A DNA stretch of 64,000 bases from Atherix ibis (Eukaryota > Arthropoda > Insecta > Diptera > Athericidae). Position numbers and translations under genes: made by a program. The notes below the pieces were generated by a model. That model was not told where the DNA came from, did not search any database, and saw only the letters and a program-made list of their open reading frames with translations. This document shows positions 44,691-58,600 of the stretch, in pieces (within the stretch, counting starts at the first letter, position 1; every line of letters starts with the position of its first letter). The stretch lies in contig OY282608.1 of NCBI GenBank assembly GCA_958298945.1, forward strand, positions 74,138,806-74,202,805, written 5' to 3'.

Positions 44691-47600
44691 CCAACAAACC
44701 AACAAACCAACAAACCAACAAACCAACAAACCAACAAACCAACAACCAAACAAACCAAGTAACCAACAATCCAACAAACCAACAAACCAACAAACTAACA
44801 AACCAACAAATCCACAAACCAACAAACCAACAAACACACAAACCAACAAACCAACAAACCAACAAACCAACAGACCAACAAACAAACAAACCAACAAACC
44901 AACAAGCCAACAAGCCAACAAACCAACAAGTCAACAAACGAACAAACCAACAAACCAACAAACCAACAAACCAAAAAACCAACAAACAAACAAACCAACA
45001 AATCAACAAACCAACAAACCAACAAACCGACAGGCCAACAAACCAACAAACCAACAAACCAACAAACCAACAAACCAACAAACCAACAAACCAACAAACC
45101 AACAAACGAACAAACCAATAAACCAACAAACCAACAAACCAACAAACCAACAAACCAACAAACCAACAAACGAACAAATAAACAAACCAACAAACCAACA
45201 ATTCAACAAAACAACAAACCAACAAACAAACAAACCAACAAACCAACAAGCCAACAGACCGACAAACCAACAAACCAACAAACCAACAAACCAAGTAACC
45301 AACAAACCAACAAACGAACAAACCAATAAACAAACAAACCAACAAACGAACAAACCAACAAAAGAACAAAACAACAAACCAACAAGTCAACAAACGAATA
45401 AACCAACAAACCAACAAACCAACATACTAACAAACGAACAAACCAACAAACCAACAAACGAACAAACCAACAAACCAACAAACCATCAAACCAACAAACC
45501 AAGTAACCAACAAACAAACAAACGAACAAACCAACAAACGAACAAACCAACAGACCAACAAACCAACAAACCAACAAACGAACAAACCAAGTAACCAACA
45601 AACCAACAAACGAACAAAACAACAAACAAATACACCAACAAACGAACAAACCAAGAAACGAACAAAACAACAAACCAACAAACCAACAAACCCACAAACC
45701 AACAAAACAACAAACCAACAAACAAACAAACCAACAAACCAACAAGCCAACAGACCAACAAGTCAACAAACGAACAAACCAACAAACCAACATACTAACA
45801 AACGATTAAACCAACAAACCAACAAACGAACAAACCAACAAACCAACAAACCAACAAACCAACAAACCAACAAACCAACAAACCAACAAACCAACAAACC
45901 AACAAACCCACAAACCAACAAACCAACAAACCAACAAACCAACAAACCAACAAACCAACAAACCAACAAACCAACAAACCACCAAACCAAAAAACCAGCA
46001 AACCAACAAACCAACAAACAAACAAACCAACAAACCAACAAACCAACAAACCAACAAACAAACAAACCAACAGACCAACAGACCAACAAACCAACAAACC
46101 AAGTAACCAACAAACCAACAAACGAACAAACCCACCAACAAACAAACCAGCAAACAAGCAAACCAACAAACGAACAAAACAACAAACCAACAAACCAACA
46201 AACCAACAAACCAACAAACCAACAAACCAACAAACCCACAAACCAACAAAACAACAAACCAACAAACAAACAAACCAACAAACCAACAAGCCAACAGACC
46301 GACAAGTCAACAAACGAACAAACCAACAAACCAACATACTAACAAACGATTAAACCAACTAACCAACAAACGAACAAACCAACAAACCAACAAACCAACA
46401 AACCAACAAACCAACAAACCAACAAACCAACAAACCAACAAACCAACAAACCCACAAACCAACAAACCAACAAACCAACAAACCAACAAACCAACAAACC
46501 AACAAACCAACAAACCAACAAACCACCAAACCAAAAAACCAGCAAACCAACAAACCAACAAACAAACAAACCAACAAACCAACAAACCAACAAACCAAAA
46601 AACCAACAAACCAACAAACAAACAAACCAACAGACCAACAGACCAACAAACCAACAAACCAAGTAACCAACAAACCAACAAACGAACAAACCCACCAACA
46701 AACAAACCAACAAACGAGCAAACCAACAAACGAACAAAACAACAAACCAACAAACCAACAAACCAACAAACCAACAAACCAACAAACCAACAAACCCACA
46801 AACCAACAAACCAACAAACCAACAAACCAACAAACCAACAAACCAACAAATCACCAAACCAAAAAACCAGCAAACCAACAAACCAACAAACAAACAAACC
46901 AACAAACCAACAAACCAACAAACCAACAAACCAACAAACCAACAAACAAACAAACCAACAGAACAACAGACCAACAAACCAACAAACCAAGTAACCAACA
47001 AAACAACAAACGAACAAACCAACCAACAAACAAACCAACAAACGAGCAAACCAACAAACGAACAAAACAACAAACCAACAAACCAACAAACGAACAAACC
47101 AACAAACCAACAAACCAACAAGTCAACAAACGAACAAACCAACAAACCAACAAACCAACAAACCAACAAACCAACAAACAAAGAATCCAACAAACCAACA
47201 AACCAAAAAACCAACAAACCAACAAACGAACAAACCAACAAACCAACAAACCAACATACCAACAAACCAACAAACCAACAAACCAACAAACCAACAAACC
47301 AACAAACCAACAAACCAACAAACCAACAAACCAACAAACCAATAGACCAACAAACCAACAAACCAACAAACCAACAAACCAAGTAACCAACAAACCAACA
47401 AACGAACAAACCAACAAACAAACAAACTAACAAACGAACAAACCAACAAACGAACAAAACAACAAACCAACAAACCAACAAACCAACAAACGAACAAACC
47501 AACAAACCAACAAACCAACATACTAACAAAAGAACAAACCAACAAACCAACAAACCAACAAACCAACAAACCAACAAACCAACAAACCAACAAACCAACA

Positions 47601-48290
47601 AACGAACAAACCAACAAACCAACAAACCCACAAACCAACAAACCAACAAACCAACAAACCAACAAACAAACAAACCAACAAACCAACAAGCCAACAAACC
47701 ACCAAGCCAACAAACGAAAAAACCAACAAACAAACAAACCAACAAACAAACAAACCAACATACCAACAAACGAACAAACCAACAAACCAACAAACGAACA
47801 AACCAACAAACCAACAAACCAACAAACCAACAAACCAACAAGCCAACAAACCAACAAACCAACAAACAAATAAGCCAACAAACCAACAAACCAACAAACC
47901 AACAAACCAACAAACCAACAAACCAACAAACCAACAAACCAACAAACCAACAAACCAACAAACCAACAAACCAAAAAACGAACAAACCAACAAACCAACA
48001 AACCAACAAATCAAGAAACCAACAAACCAACAAACCAACAAACAAACAAACCAACAAACCAATAAACCAACAAACCAACAAACCAACAAACCAACAAACC
48101 AACAAACCAACAAGCCAACAAACCAACAAACCAACAAACCAACAAACTAACAAACCAACAAACCAACAAGCCAACAAACCAACAAGCCAACAAACCAACA
48201 AGCCAACAAACGTACAAACCAACAAACCAACAAACCAACAAACAAGCAAACCAAGTAACCAATAATCCAACAAACCAACAAACTAACAAA
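44690..48290. repeat. 3,984-bp HOR, copy 2
   Basis: Second copy of the unit above. It diverges from copy 1 after actaac near 48,285: here aaacccacaaacc follows, while copy 1 has pure octamers. Substitutions between the copies include atgaac near 41,379 against aagaac near 45,363, and accgac near 41,773 against accaac near 45,757. Confidence 0.88.
45805..46900. repeat. 544-bp inner tandem repeat in 3,984-bp copy 2
   Basis: Partner of the 560-bp inner repeat. Both inner copies keep the tag order seen at 41.8-42.9 kb, so the inner duplication is older than the 3,984-bp duplication. The variants are closest to those of 17,280-17,970. Confidence 0.82.
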
Positions 48291-48765
48291 CCAACAAACC
48301 CACAAACCAACAAACCAACAAACCAACAAGCCAACAAGCGAACAAACCAACAAGTCAACACAAAAACAAACCAACAAACCAACAAACCAACAAACCAACA
48401 AACCAACAAACCAACAAACCGACAGGCCAACAAACCAACAAACTTACAAACCAACAAACCAAGTAACCAACAAACCCACAAACCAACAAACCAACAAACC
48501 AACAAACCAACAAACAAACAAACCAACAAACCAACAAGCCAACAAACCAACAAGCCAACAAACCAACAAGCCAACAAACGAAAAAACCAACAAACAAACA
48601 AACCAACAAACAAACAAACCAACATACCAACAAACGAACAAACCAACAAACCAACAAACGAACAAACCAACAAACCAACAAACCAACAAACCAACAAACC
48701 AACAAACCAACAAGCCAACAAACCAACAAATTAACAAACAAATAAGCCAACAAACCAACAAACCA
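48290..48765. repeat. Transition segment before the 1.26-kb HOR
   Basis: Satellite only. Tags: agcgaacaaaccaacaag then tcaacacaaaaac (about 48,360), aaaccgacaggcc (48,417), aaacttacaaacc (48,443), aaacccacaaacc and acgaaaaaacc. The same order recurs near 53,580-53,830, which ties this segment to the last domain. Confidence 0.72.
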
Positions 48766-50020
48766 ACAAACCAACAAACCAACAAACCAACAAACCAACA
48801 AACCAACAAACCAACAAACCAACAAACCAACAAACCAACAAACCAAAAAACGAAAAAACCAACAAACCAACAAATCAAGAAACCAACAAACCAACAAACC
48901 AACAAACAAACAAACCAACAAACCAACAAACCAACAAACCAACAAACCAACAAACCAACAAACCAACAAACCAACAAGCCAACAAACCAACAAACCAACA
49001 AACCAACAAACCAACAAACCAACAAACCAACAAGCCAACAAACCAACAAGCCAACAAAACAACAAGCCAACAAACGAACAAACCAACAAACCAACAAACC
49101 AACAAACAAGCAAACCAAGTAACCAATAATCCAACAAACCAACAAACTAACAAACCAACAAACCCACAAACCAACAAACCAACTAACCAACAAGCCAACA
49201 AGCGAACAAACCAACAAGTCAACAAAAGAACAAACCAACAAACCAACAAACCAACAAACCAACAAACCAACAAACCAACAAACCAACAAACCAACAAACC
49301 GACAGGCCAACAAACTAACAAAACAACAAACCAACAAACCAAGTAACCAACAAACCAACAAACGAACAAACCAACAAACAAACAAACCAACAAACGAACA
49401 AACCAACAAACGAACAAAACAACAAACCAACAAACCAACAAACCAACAAACCAACAAACCAACAAACCAACAAACCAACAAGTCAACAAACGAACAAACC
49501 AACAAACCAACAAACCAACAAGCCAACAAACCAACAAACCAACAAACCAACAAACCAACAAACCAACAAACCAACAAACCAACAAACTAACAAACCAACA
49601 AACCAACAGACCAACAAACCAACAAACCAACAAACGAACAAACCAAGTAACCAACAAACCAACAAACGAACAAAACAACAAACAAATACACCAACAAACG
49701 AACAAACCAAGAAACGAACAAAACAACAAACCAACAAACCAACAAACGAACAAACCAACAAACCAACAAACCAACAAACCAACAAACCAACAAGTCAACA
49801 AACGAACAAACCAACAAACCAACAAACCAACAAGCCAACAAACCAACAAACCAACAAACCAACAAACCAACAAACCAACAAACCAACAAACCAACAAACT
49901 AACAAACCAACAAACCAACAGACCAACAAACCAACAAACCAAAAAACCAACAAACCAACAAACGAACAAACCAACAAACCAACAAACCAACATACCAACA
50001 AACCAACAAACCAACAAACC
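48765..50020. repeat. 1,256-bp HOR, copy 1
   Basis: Matches 50,021-51,022 at 1,256 bp, changing to 1,264 bp after one extra octamer. Tags: cgaaaaaacc (48,851 and 50,107), agcgaac (49,201 and 50,457), gacaggccaacaaactaac (49,301 and 50,565) and agtcaacaaacgaac (49,481 and 50,745). Inside copy 1 an additional 312-bp repeat of the aagtcaac segment is visible (49,481 and 49,793). Confidence 0.85.
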
Positions 50021-51022
50021 AACAAACCAACAAACCAACAAACCAACAAACCAACAAACCAACAAACCAACAAACCAACAAACCAACAAACCAACAAACC
50101 AAAAAACGAAAAAACCAACAAACCAACAAATCAAGAAACCAACAAACCAACAAACCAACAAACAAACAAACCAACAAACCAACAAACCAACAAACCAACA
50201 AACCAACAAACCAACAAACCAACAAACCAACAAGCCAACAAACCAACAAACCAACAAACCAACAAACCAACAAACCAACAAACCAACAAGCCAACAAACC
50301 AACAAGCCAACAAAACAACAAGCCAACAAACGAACAAACCAACAAACCAACAAACCAACAAACAAGCAAACCAAGTAACCAATAATCCAACAAACCAACA
50401 AACTAACAAACCAACAAACCCACAAACCAACAAACCAACTAACCAACAAGCCAACAAGCGAACAAACCAACAAGTCAACAAAAGAACAAACCAACAAACC
50501 AACAAACCAACAAACCAACAAACCAACAAACCAACAAACCAACAAACCAACAAACCAACAAACCGACAGGCCAACAAACTAACAAAACAACAAACCAACA
50601 AACCAAGTAACCAACAAACCAACAAACGAACAAACCAACAAACAAACAAACCAACAAACGAACAAACCAACAAACGAACAAAACAACAAACCAACAAACC
50701 AACAAACCAACAAACCAACAAACCAACAAACCAACAAACCAACAAGTCAACAAACGAACAAACCAACAAACCAACAAACCAACAAGCCAACAAACCAACA
50801 AACCAACAAACCAACAAACCAACAAACCAACAAACCAACAAACCAACAAACTAACAAACCAACAAACCAACAGACCAACAAACCAACAAACCAACAAACG
50901 AACAAACCAAGTAACCAACAAACCAACAAACGAACAAAACAACAAACAAATACACCAACAAACGAACAAACCAAGAAACGAACAAAACAACAAACCAACA
51001 AACCAACAAACGAACAAACCAA
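50021..51022. repeat. 1,256-bp HOR, copy 2 (partial)
   Basis: Second copy. It ends where aaatcaacatactaac (51,024) starts the 0.7-kb module of the last domain. Both copies hold the tag aacaaatacaccaac (49,683 and 50,946), which also occurs at 41,644, 45,629 and 54,880. Confidence 0.83.
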
Positions 51023-51745
51023 CAAATCAACATACTAACAAACGAACAAACCAACAAACCAACAAAGCAACAAACCAACAAACAAACAAACCAACAAACG
51101 AACAACCCAACAAACCAACAAACCAAAAAACCAACAAACCAACATACCAACAAACCAACAAACCAACAAACAAACAAACCAACAAACTAACAAACCAACA
51201 AACGAACAGACCAAAAACCAACAAACCAACAAACCAACAAACCAAGTAACCAACAAACCAACAAACGAACAAAACAACAAACAAACAAACCAACAAACGA
51301 ACAAACCAAGAAACGAACAAAACAACAAACCAAAAAAACAAACAAACAAACAAACCAACAAACCAACAAACCAACAAAATAACAAACGAACAAACCAACA
51401 AACCAACAAAGCAACAACCCAACAAACTAACAAACCAACAAACCAACAAACCAACAAACCCATAAACCGACAAACCAACAAACCAACAAACCAACAAACC
51501 AGCAGGCCAACAAGCCAACAAACCAAGAAGCCAACAAATGAACAAACCAACAAACAAACAAACCAACAAACAAACAAACCAACATACCAACAAACGAACA
51601 AACCAACAAACCAACAAACCAACAAACGAACAAACCAACAAACCAACAAACCAACAAACGAACAAACCAATAAACCAACAAACAAACAAACCAACAAACC
51701 AACAAGCCAACAAACCAACAAACCAACAAACAAATAAGTCGACAA
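51022..51745. repeat. 0.7-kb module M, copy 1
   Basis: Module M runs from aaatcaacata to aaataagtc. Its ordered tags are aaagcaac, acgaacaacccaac, accaacatacc, acgaacagacc with a 1-bp loss (gaccaaaaacc), aagtaacc, a CAAA or A-rich unit, aaataacaaacgaac, accagcaggcc, aaatgaac and a final aaataagt. The t of atcaac lies at 51,027 here. Register falls by 1 near 51,213 and rises by 1 near 51,335. This copy alone ends in a GTCGAC palindrome (51,738). Confidence 0.83.
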
Positions 51746-54700
51746 ACTAACAAACCAACAAACCAACAAACCAACAAACTAACAAACCAACAAACAAACA
51801 AACCAACAAACCAACCAACCAACAAACCAACAAACCAACAAACCAACAAGCCAACAAACCAACAAGTCAACAAACGAACAAACAAACAAACCAACAAACC
51901 AAAAAACAAACAAACCAAGTAACCAAAAATCCAACAAACCAAGAAACCAAGACACCAACAAGCAAACAAACCAACAAAGTACCAAGCCAACAAGCCAACA
52001 AACCAACAAACCAACAAACCAACAAACCAACAAACCAACAAACCCACAAACCAACAAACCAACAAACCAACAAACCAACAAACAAACAAACATACAAAAA
52101 AATAAGCCAACAAACCAACAAACCAACAAACCAACAAACCAACAAACCAACAAACCAACAAACCAATAAACCAAAAAACGAACAAACCAACAAACCAACA
52201 AACCAACAAACCAATAAACCAACAAACCAACAAACCAACAAACCAACAAACCAACAAACCAACAAACCAACAAACCAACAAACCAACAAACCAACAAACC
52301 AACAAACCAACAAACCAACAAGCCAACAAACCAACAAGCCAACAAACGAACAAACCAACAAACAAACAAACTAAGTAACCAACAAACCACCAAACCAACA
52401 AACCAACAAACAAACAAACCAACAAACCAACAAACCCACAAACCAACAAACCAATAAACCAACAAACCAACAAACCAACAAACAACCAAACCAACAAACC
52501 AACAAACAAACAAACCAACAAACCAACAAACCCACAAACCAACAAACCAATAAACCAACAAACCAACAAACCAACAAACCAACAAACCAACAAACCAATA
52601 AACCAACAAACCAACAAACCAACAAACCAACAAACCAACAAACCAACAAACCAACAAACCAACAAACCAACAAACCAACAAACCAACAAACCAACAAGCC
52701 AACAAACCAACAAACCAACAAACAAACAAACTAAGTAACTAACAAACCACCAAACCAACAAACCAACAAACAAACAAACCAACAAACCAACAAACCCACA
52801 AACCAACAAACCAATAAACCAACAAACCAACAAACCAACAAACCAACAAACCAATAAATCAACAAACCAACAAACCAACAAACCAACAAACCAACAAACC
52901 AACAAACCAACAAACCAACAAACCAACAAACCAACAAACCAACAAACCAACAAACCAATAAACCAACAAACCAACAAGCCAACAAACCAACAAGCCAACA
53001 AACGAACAAACCAACAAACCAACAAACTAACAGACCAACAAACAAACAAACCAACAAAACAACAAGCCAACAAGCCAACAAACCAACAAGTCAACAAACT
53101 TACAAACCAACAAACCAACAAACCAACAAACCAACAAACCAACAAACTAACAAACCAAGAAACCAACAAACCAACAAACCAACAAACCAACAAACCAACA
53201 AACCAAAAAACCAACAAACCAACAAACCAACAAACCAATAAACCAATAAACCAACAAACCAACAAACCAACAAACCAACAAACCAACAAACCAACAAACC
53301 AACAAACCAACAAACCAACAAACCAACAAACCAACAAACCAACAAACCAACAAACCAACAAACCAACAAACCAACAAACCAACAGGCCAACAAACCAACA
53401 AACCAACAAACCAACCAACCAACAAACCATGTAACCAACAAACCAACAAAGGAACAAACCAACAAACAAACAAACCAACAAACGAACAAACCAACAAACA
53501 AACAAAACAACAAACCAACAAACCAACAAACGAACAAACCAACAAACCAACAAACCAACAAACCAACAAACCAACAAGCCAACAAGCGAACAAACCAACA
53601 AGTCAACAAAAAAACAAACCAACAAACCAACAAACCAACAAACCAACAAACCAACAAACCAACAAACCAACAAACCAACAAACCGACAGGCCAACAAACC
53701 AACAAACTTACAAACCAACAAACCAAGTAACCAACAAACCCACAAACCAACAAACCAACAAACCAACAAACCAACAAACAAACAAACCAACAAACCAACA
53801 AGCCAACAAACCAACAAGCCAACAAACGAAAAAACCAACAAACAAAAAACCAACAAACAAACAAACCAACATACCAACAAACGAACAAACCAACAAACCA
53901 ACAAACGAACAAACCAACAAACCAACAAACCAACAAACCAACAAAGCAACAAACCAACAAGCCAACAAACCAACAAATTAACAAACAAATAAGCCAACAA
54001 ACCAACAAACCAACAAACCAACAAACCAACAAACCAACAAACCAACAAACCAACAAACCAACAAACCAACAAACCAAAAAACGAACAAACCAACAAACCA
54101 ACAAACCAACAAATCAAGAAACCAACAAACCAACAAACCAACAAACAAACAAACCAACAAACCAACAAACCAACAAACCAACAAACCAACAAGCCAACAA
54201 ACCAACAAACCAACAAATCAACAAACCAACAAACCAACAAACCAACAAACCAACAAACCAACAAGCCAACAAAACAACAAGCCAACAAACGAACAAACCA
54301 ACAAACCAACAAACCAACAAACAAGCAAACCAAGTAACCAATAATCCAACAAACCAACAAACTAACAAACCAACAAACCCACAAACAAACAAACCAACTA
54401 ACCAACAAGCCAGCAAGCGAACAAACCAACAAGTCAACAAAAGAACAAACCAACAAACCAACAAACCAACAAACCAACAAACCAACAAACCAACAAACCA
54501 ACAAACCGACAGGCCAACAAACCAACAAACCAACAAACCAACAAACCAAGTAACCAACAAACCAACAAACGAACAAACCAACAAACAAACAAACCAACAA
54601 ACGAACAAACCAACAAACGAACAAAACAACAAACCAACAAACCAACAAACCAACAAACCAACAAACCAACAAACCAACAAACCAACAAGTCAACAAACGA

Positions 54701-54957
54701 ACAAACCAACAAACCAACAAACCAACAAACCAACAAACCAACAAACCAACAAACCAACAAACCAACAAACCAACAACCCAACAAACTAACAAACCAACAA
54801 ACCAACAGACCAACAAACCAACAAACCAACAAACGAACAAACCAAGTAACCAACAAACCAACAAACGAACAAAACAACAAACAAATACACCAACAAACGA
54901 ACAAACCAAGAAACGAACAAAACAACAAACCAACAAACCAACAAACGAACAAACCAA
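51745..54957. repeat. Last domain, spacer S1 between module M copies 1 and 2
   Basis: Ordered tags: agtcaacaaacgaac (51,866), accaaaaatcc, agtaccaagcc (51,979), aaaaaataagcc (52,098), ctaagtaac (52,371), agtcaacaaacttac (53,088), accgacaggcc-type units, aaaggaac (53,449), acgaaaaaacc and aaattaac (53,974). The same order, with many octamer-number differences, continues after module M copy 2. A private 1-bp loss sits near 53,845 (aacaaaaaaccaac). Confidence 0.75.
52371..53090. repeat. 360-bp tandem duplication (two copies, second diverges)
   Basis: ctaagtaac followed by aacaaaccaccaaacc lies at 52,371 and 52,731, and aaacccacaaacc lies at 52,435 and 52,795; the offset is 45 octamers. Copy 1 also contains a 96-bp internal repeat of the cccacaaacc segment (52,435 and 52,531). 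The single-copy equivalents are at about 56,465 and 62,647. Confidence 0.8.
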
Positions 54958-55645
54958 CAAATCAACATACTAACAAACGAACAAACCAACAAACCAACAA
55001 AGCAACAAACCAACAAACAAACAAACCAACAAACGAACAACCCAACAAACCAACAAACCAACAAACCAACAAACCAACATACCAACAAACCAACAAACCA
55101 ACAAACAAACAAACCAACAAACTAACAAACCAACAAACGAACAGACCAAAAACCAACAAACCAACAAACCAACAAACCAAGTAACCAACAAACCAACAAA
55201 CGAACAAACCAAGAAACGAACAAAACAACAAACCAAAAAAACAAACAAACAAACAAACCAACAAACCAACAAACCAACAAAATAACAAACGAACAAACCA
55301 ACAAACCAACAAAGCAACAAACGAACAAACCAACAAACCAACAAACCAACAAATCAACAAACCAACAAACCCACAAACCAACAAACCAACAAACCAACAA
55401 ACCAACAAACCAGCAGGCCAACAAACCAAGAAGCCAACAAATGAACAAACCAACAAACAAACAAACCAACAAACAAACAAACCAACATACCAACAAACGA
55501 ACAAACCAACAAACCAACAAACCAACAAACGAACAAACCAACAAACCAACAAACCAACAAACGAACAAACCAATAAACCAACAAACAAACAAACCAACAA
55601 ACCAACAAGCCAACAAACCAACAAACCAACAAACAAATAAGTCAA
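54957..55645. repeat. 0.7-kb module M, copy 2
   Basis: The t of atcaac is at 54,962, 3,935 bp after copy 1. It carries the same gaccaaaaacc 1-bp loss (about 55,148) and the same A7/CAAA +1 unit (about 55,240). Relative to copy 1 it lacks several units around the aagtaacc box. Confidence 0.83.
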
Positions 55646-58600
55646 CAAACTAACAAACCAATAAACCAACAAACCAACAAACCAACAAACCAACAAACCA
55701 AAAAACGAACAAACTAACAAACCAACAAACCAACAAACCAACAAACCAACAAACCAACAAACCAACAAACCAACAAACCAATAAACCAACAAACCAACAA
55801 ACCAACAAACCAACAAACCAACAAACCAACAAACTAACAAACCAACAAACCAACAAACCAACAAACCAACCAACCAACAAACCAACAAACCAACAAACCA
55901 ACAAACCAACAAGCCAACAAACCAACAAGTCAACAAACGAACAAACAAACAAACCAACAAACCAAAAAACAAACAAACCAAGTAACCAAAAATCCAACAA
56001 ACCAAGAAACCAAGACACCAACAAGCAAACAAACCAACAAAGTACCAAGCCCTTAAGCCAACAAACCAACAAACCAACAAACCAACAGACCAACAAACCA
56101 ACAAACCCACAAACCAACAAACCAACAAACCAACAAACCAACAAACAAACAAACCAACAAAAAAATAAGCCAACAAACCAACAAACCAACAAACCAACAA
56201 ACCAACAAACCAACAAACCAACAAACCAACAAACCAATAAACCAAAAAACGAACAAACCAACAAACCAACAAACCAACAAACCAACAAACCAACAAACCA
56301 ATAAACCAACAAACCAACAAACCAACAAACTAACAAACCAACAAACCAAGAAACCAACAAACCAACAAACCAACAAACCAACAAACCAACAAACCAACAA
56401 ACCAACAAGCCAACAAACCAACAAGCCAACAAACGAACAAACCAACAAACCAACAAACAAACAAACTAAGTAACCAACAAACCACCAAACCAACAAACCA
56501 ACAAACAAACAAACCAACAAACCAACAAACCCACAAACCAACAAACCAACAAACCGACAAACCAACAAACCAAAAAACCAACAAACCAACAAACTAACAG
56601 ACCGACAAACAAACAAACCAACAAAACAACAAGCCAACAAGCCAACAAACCAACAAGTCAACAAACTTACAAACCAACAAACCAACAAACCAACAAACCA
56701 ACAAACCAACAAACTAACAAACCAAGAAACCAACAAACCAACAAACCAACAAACCAACAAACCAAAAAACCAACAAACCAACAAACCAACAAACCAATAA
56801 ACCAACAAACCAACAAACCAACAAACCAACAAACCAACAAACCAACAAACCAACAAACCAACAAACCAACAAACCAACAAACCAACAAACCAACAAACCA
56901 ACAAACCAACAAACCAACAAACCAACAAACCAACAGGCCAACAAACCAACAAACCAACAAACCAACAAACCAAGTAACCAACAAACCAACAAAGGAACAA
57001 ACCAACAAACAAACAAACCAACAAACGAACAAACCAACAAACAAACAAAACAACAAACCAACAAACCAACAAACGAACAAACCAACAAACCAACAAGTCA
57101 ACAAACGAACAAACCAAGAAACCAACAAACCAAGAAACCAACAAACCAAGAAACCAACAAACCAACAAACCAACAAACCAACAAACCAACAGACCAACAA
57201 ACCAACAAACCAAGAAACCAACAAACCAAGTAACCAACAAACCATCAAACGAACAAACCAACAAACAAACAAACCAACAAACGAACAAACCAACAAACAA
57301 ACAAAACAACAAACCAACAAACCAACAAACGAACAAACCAACAAACCAACAAGTCAACAAACGAACAAACCAAGAAACCAACATACCAACAAACCAACAA
57401 ACCAACAAATAAACAAACCAACAAACCAACAAACCAACAAACCAACAGACCAACAAACCAACAAACCAACAAACCAACACACGAACAAACCAACAAACAA
57501 ACAAACCAACAAACGAACAAACCAACAAACGAACAAAACAAAAAACCAACAAACCAACAAACGAACAAACCAACAAACCAACAAACCAACATACTAACAA
57601 ACGAACAAACCAACAAACCAACAAAACAACAAACCAACAAAACAACAAACCAACAAACCCACAAACCAACAAACCAACAAACCAACAAACCAACAAACAA
57701 ACAAACCAACAAACCAACAAGCCAACAAGCCAACAAACCAACAAACCAACAAACCAACAAACCAACAAACCAACAAACAAACAAACCAACATACCAACAA
57801 ACGAACAAACCAACAAACCAACAAACGAACAAACCAACAAACCAACAAACCAACAAACGAACAAACCAACAAACCAACAAACAAACAAACCAACAAACCA
57901 ACAAGCCAACAAACCAACAAACAAATAAGTCAACAAACCAACAAACCAAAAAACCAACAAACCAACAAACCAACAAACCAAAAAACGAACAAACCAACAA
58001 ACCAACAAACCAACAAACCAACAAATCAACAAACCAACAAACCAACAAACCAACAAACCAACAAACCAACAAACCAACAAACCAACAAACCAACCAACCA
58101 ACAAACCAATAAACCAACAAACCAACAAGCCTACAAACCAACAAGCCAACAAACGAACAAACAAACAAACCAACAAACCAAAAAACAAACAAACCAAGTA
58201 ACCAACAATCCAACAAACCAAGAAACCAAGAAACCAACAAGCTAACAAACCAACAAACCAACAAACCAACAAGACAACAAACCAAAAAACCAACAAACCT
58301 ACAATACAACAAACCAACAAACCAACAAACCAACAAACCAACAAGCCAACAAACCAATAAGTCAACAAACGAACAACTCAACAAGCCAACAAGCCAACAA
58401 ACCAACAAACCAACAAACCAACAAACCAACAAACCAACAAACCAACGAACCAACAAACAAACAAACAAACAAACCAACAAACCAAAAAATTAACAAACCA
58501 ACATACCAACAAACCAACAAACCAACAAGACAACAAACCAACAAACCAACAAACCAACAAGCCAACCAACCAACAAGCCATAAAACGAGCAAACCAACAA

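Noticed and set aside
51427..54960. Very long minus-strand ORFs (about 1,177 codons here; about 1,050 codons at 750-3,920, 5,682-8,804 and 35,017-38,169)
   Set aside because: They are translations of the octamer, read L-V-C-W-F-V-G-L in all minus frames, overlap one another in different frames, and begin and end at chance variants such as catactaac. There is no codon-position bias, splice structure or flanking signal. They are not coding regions.
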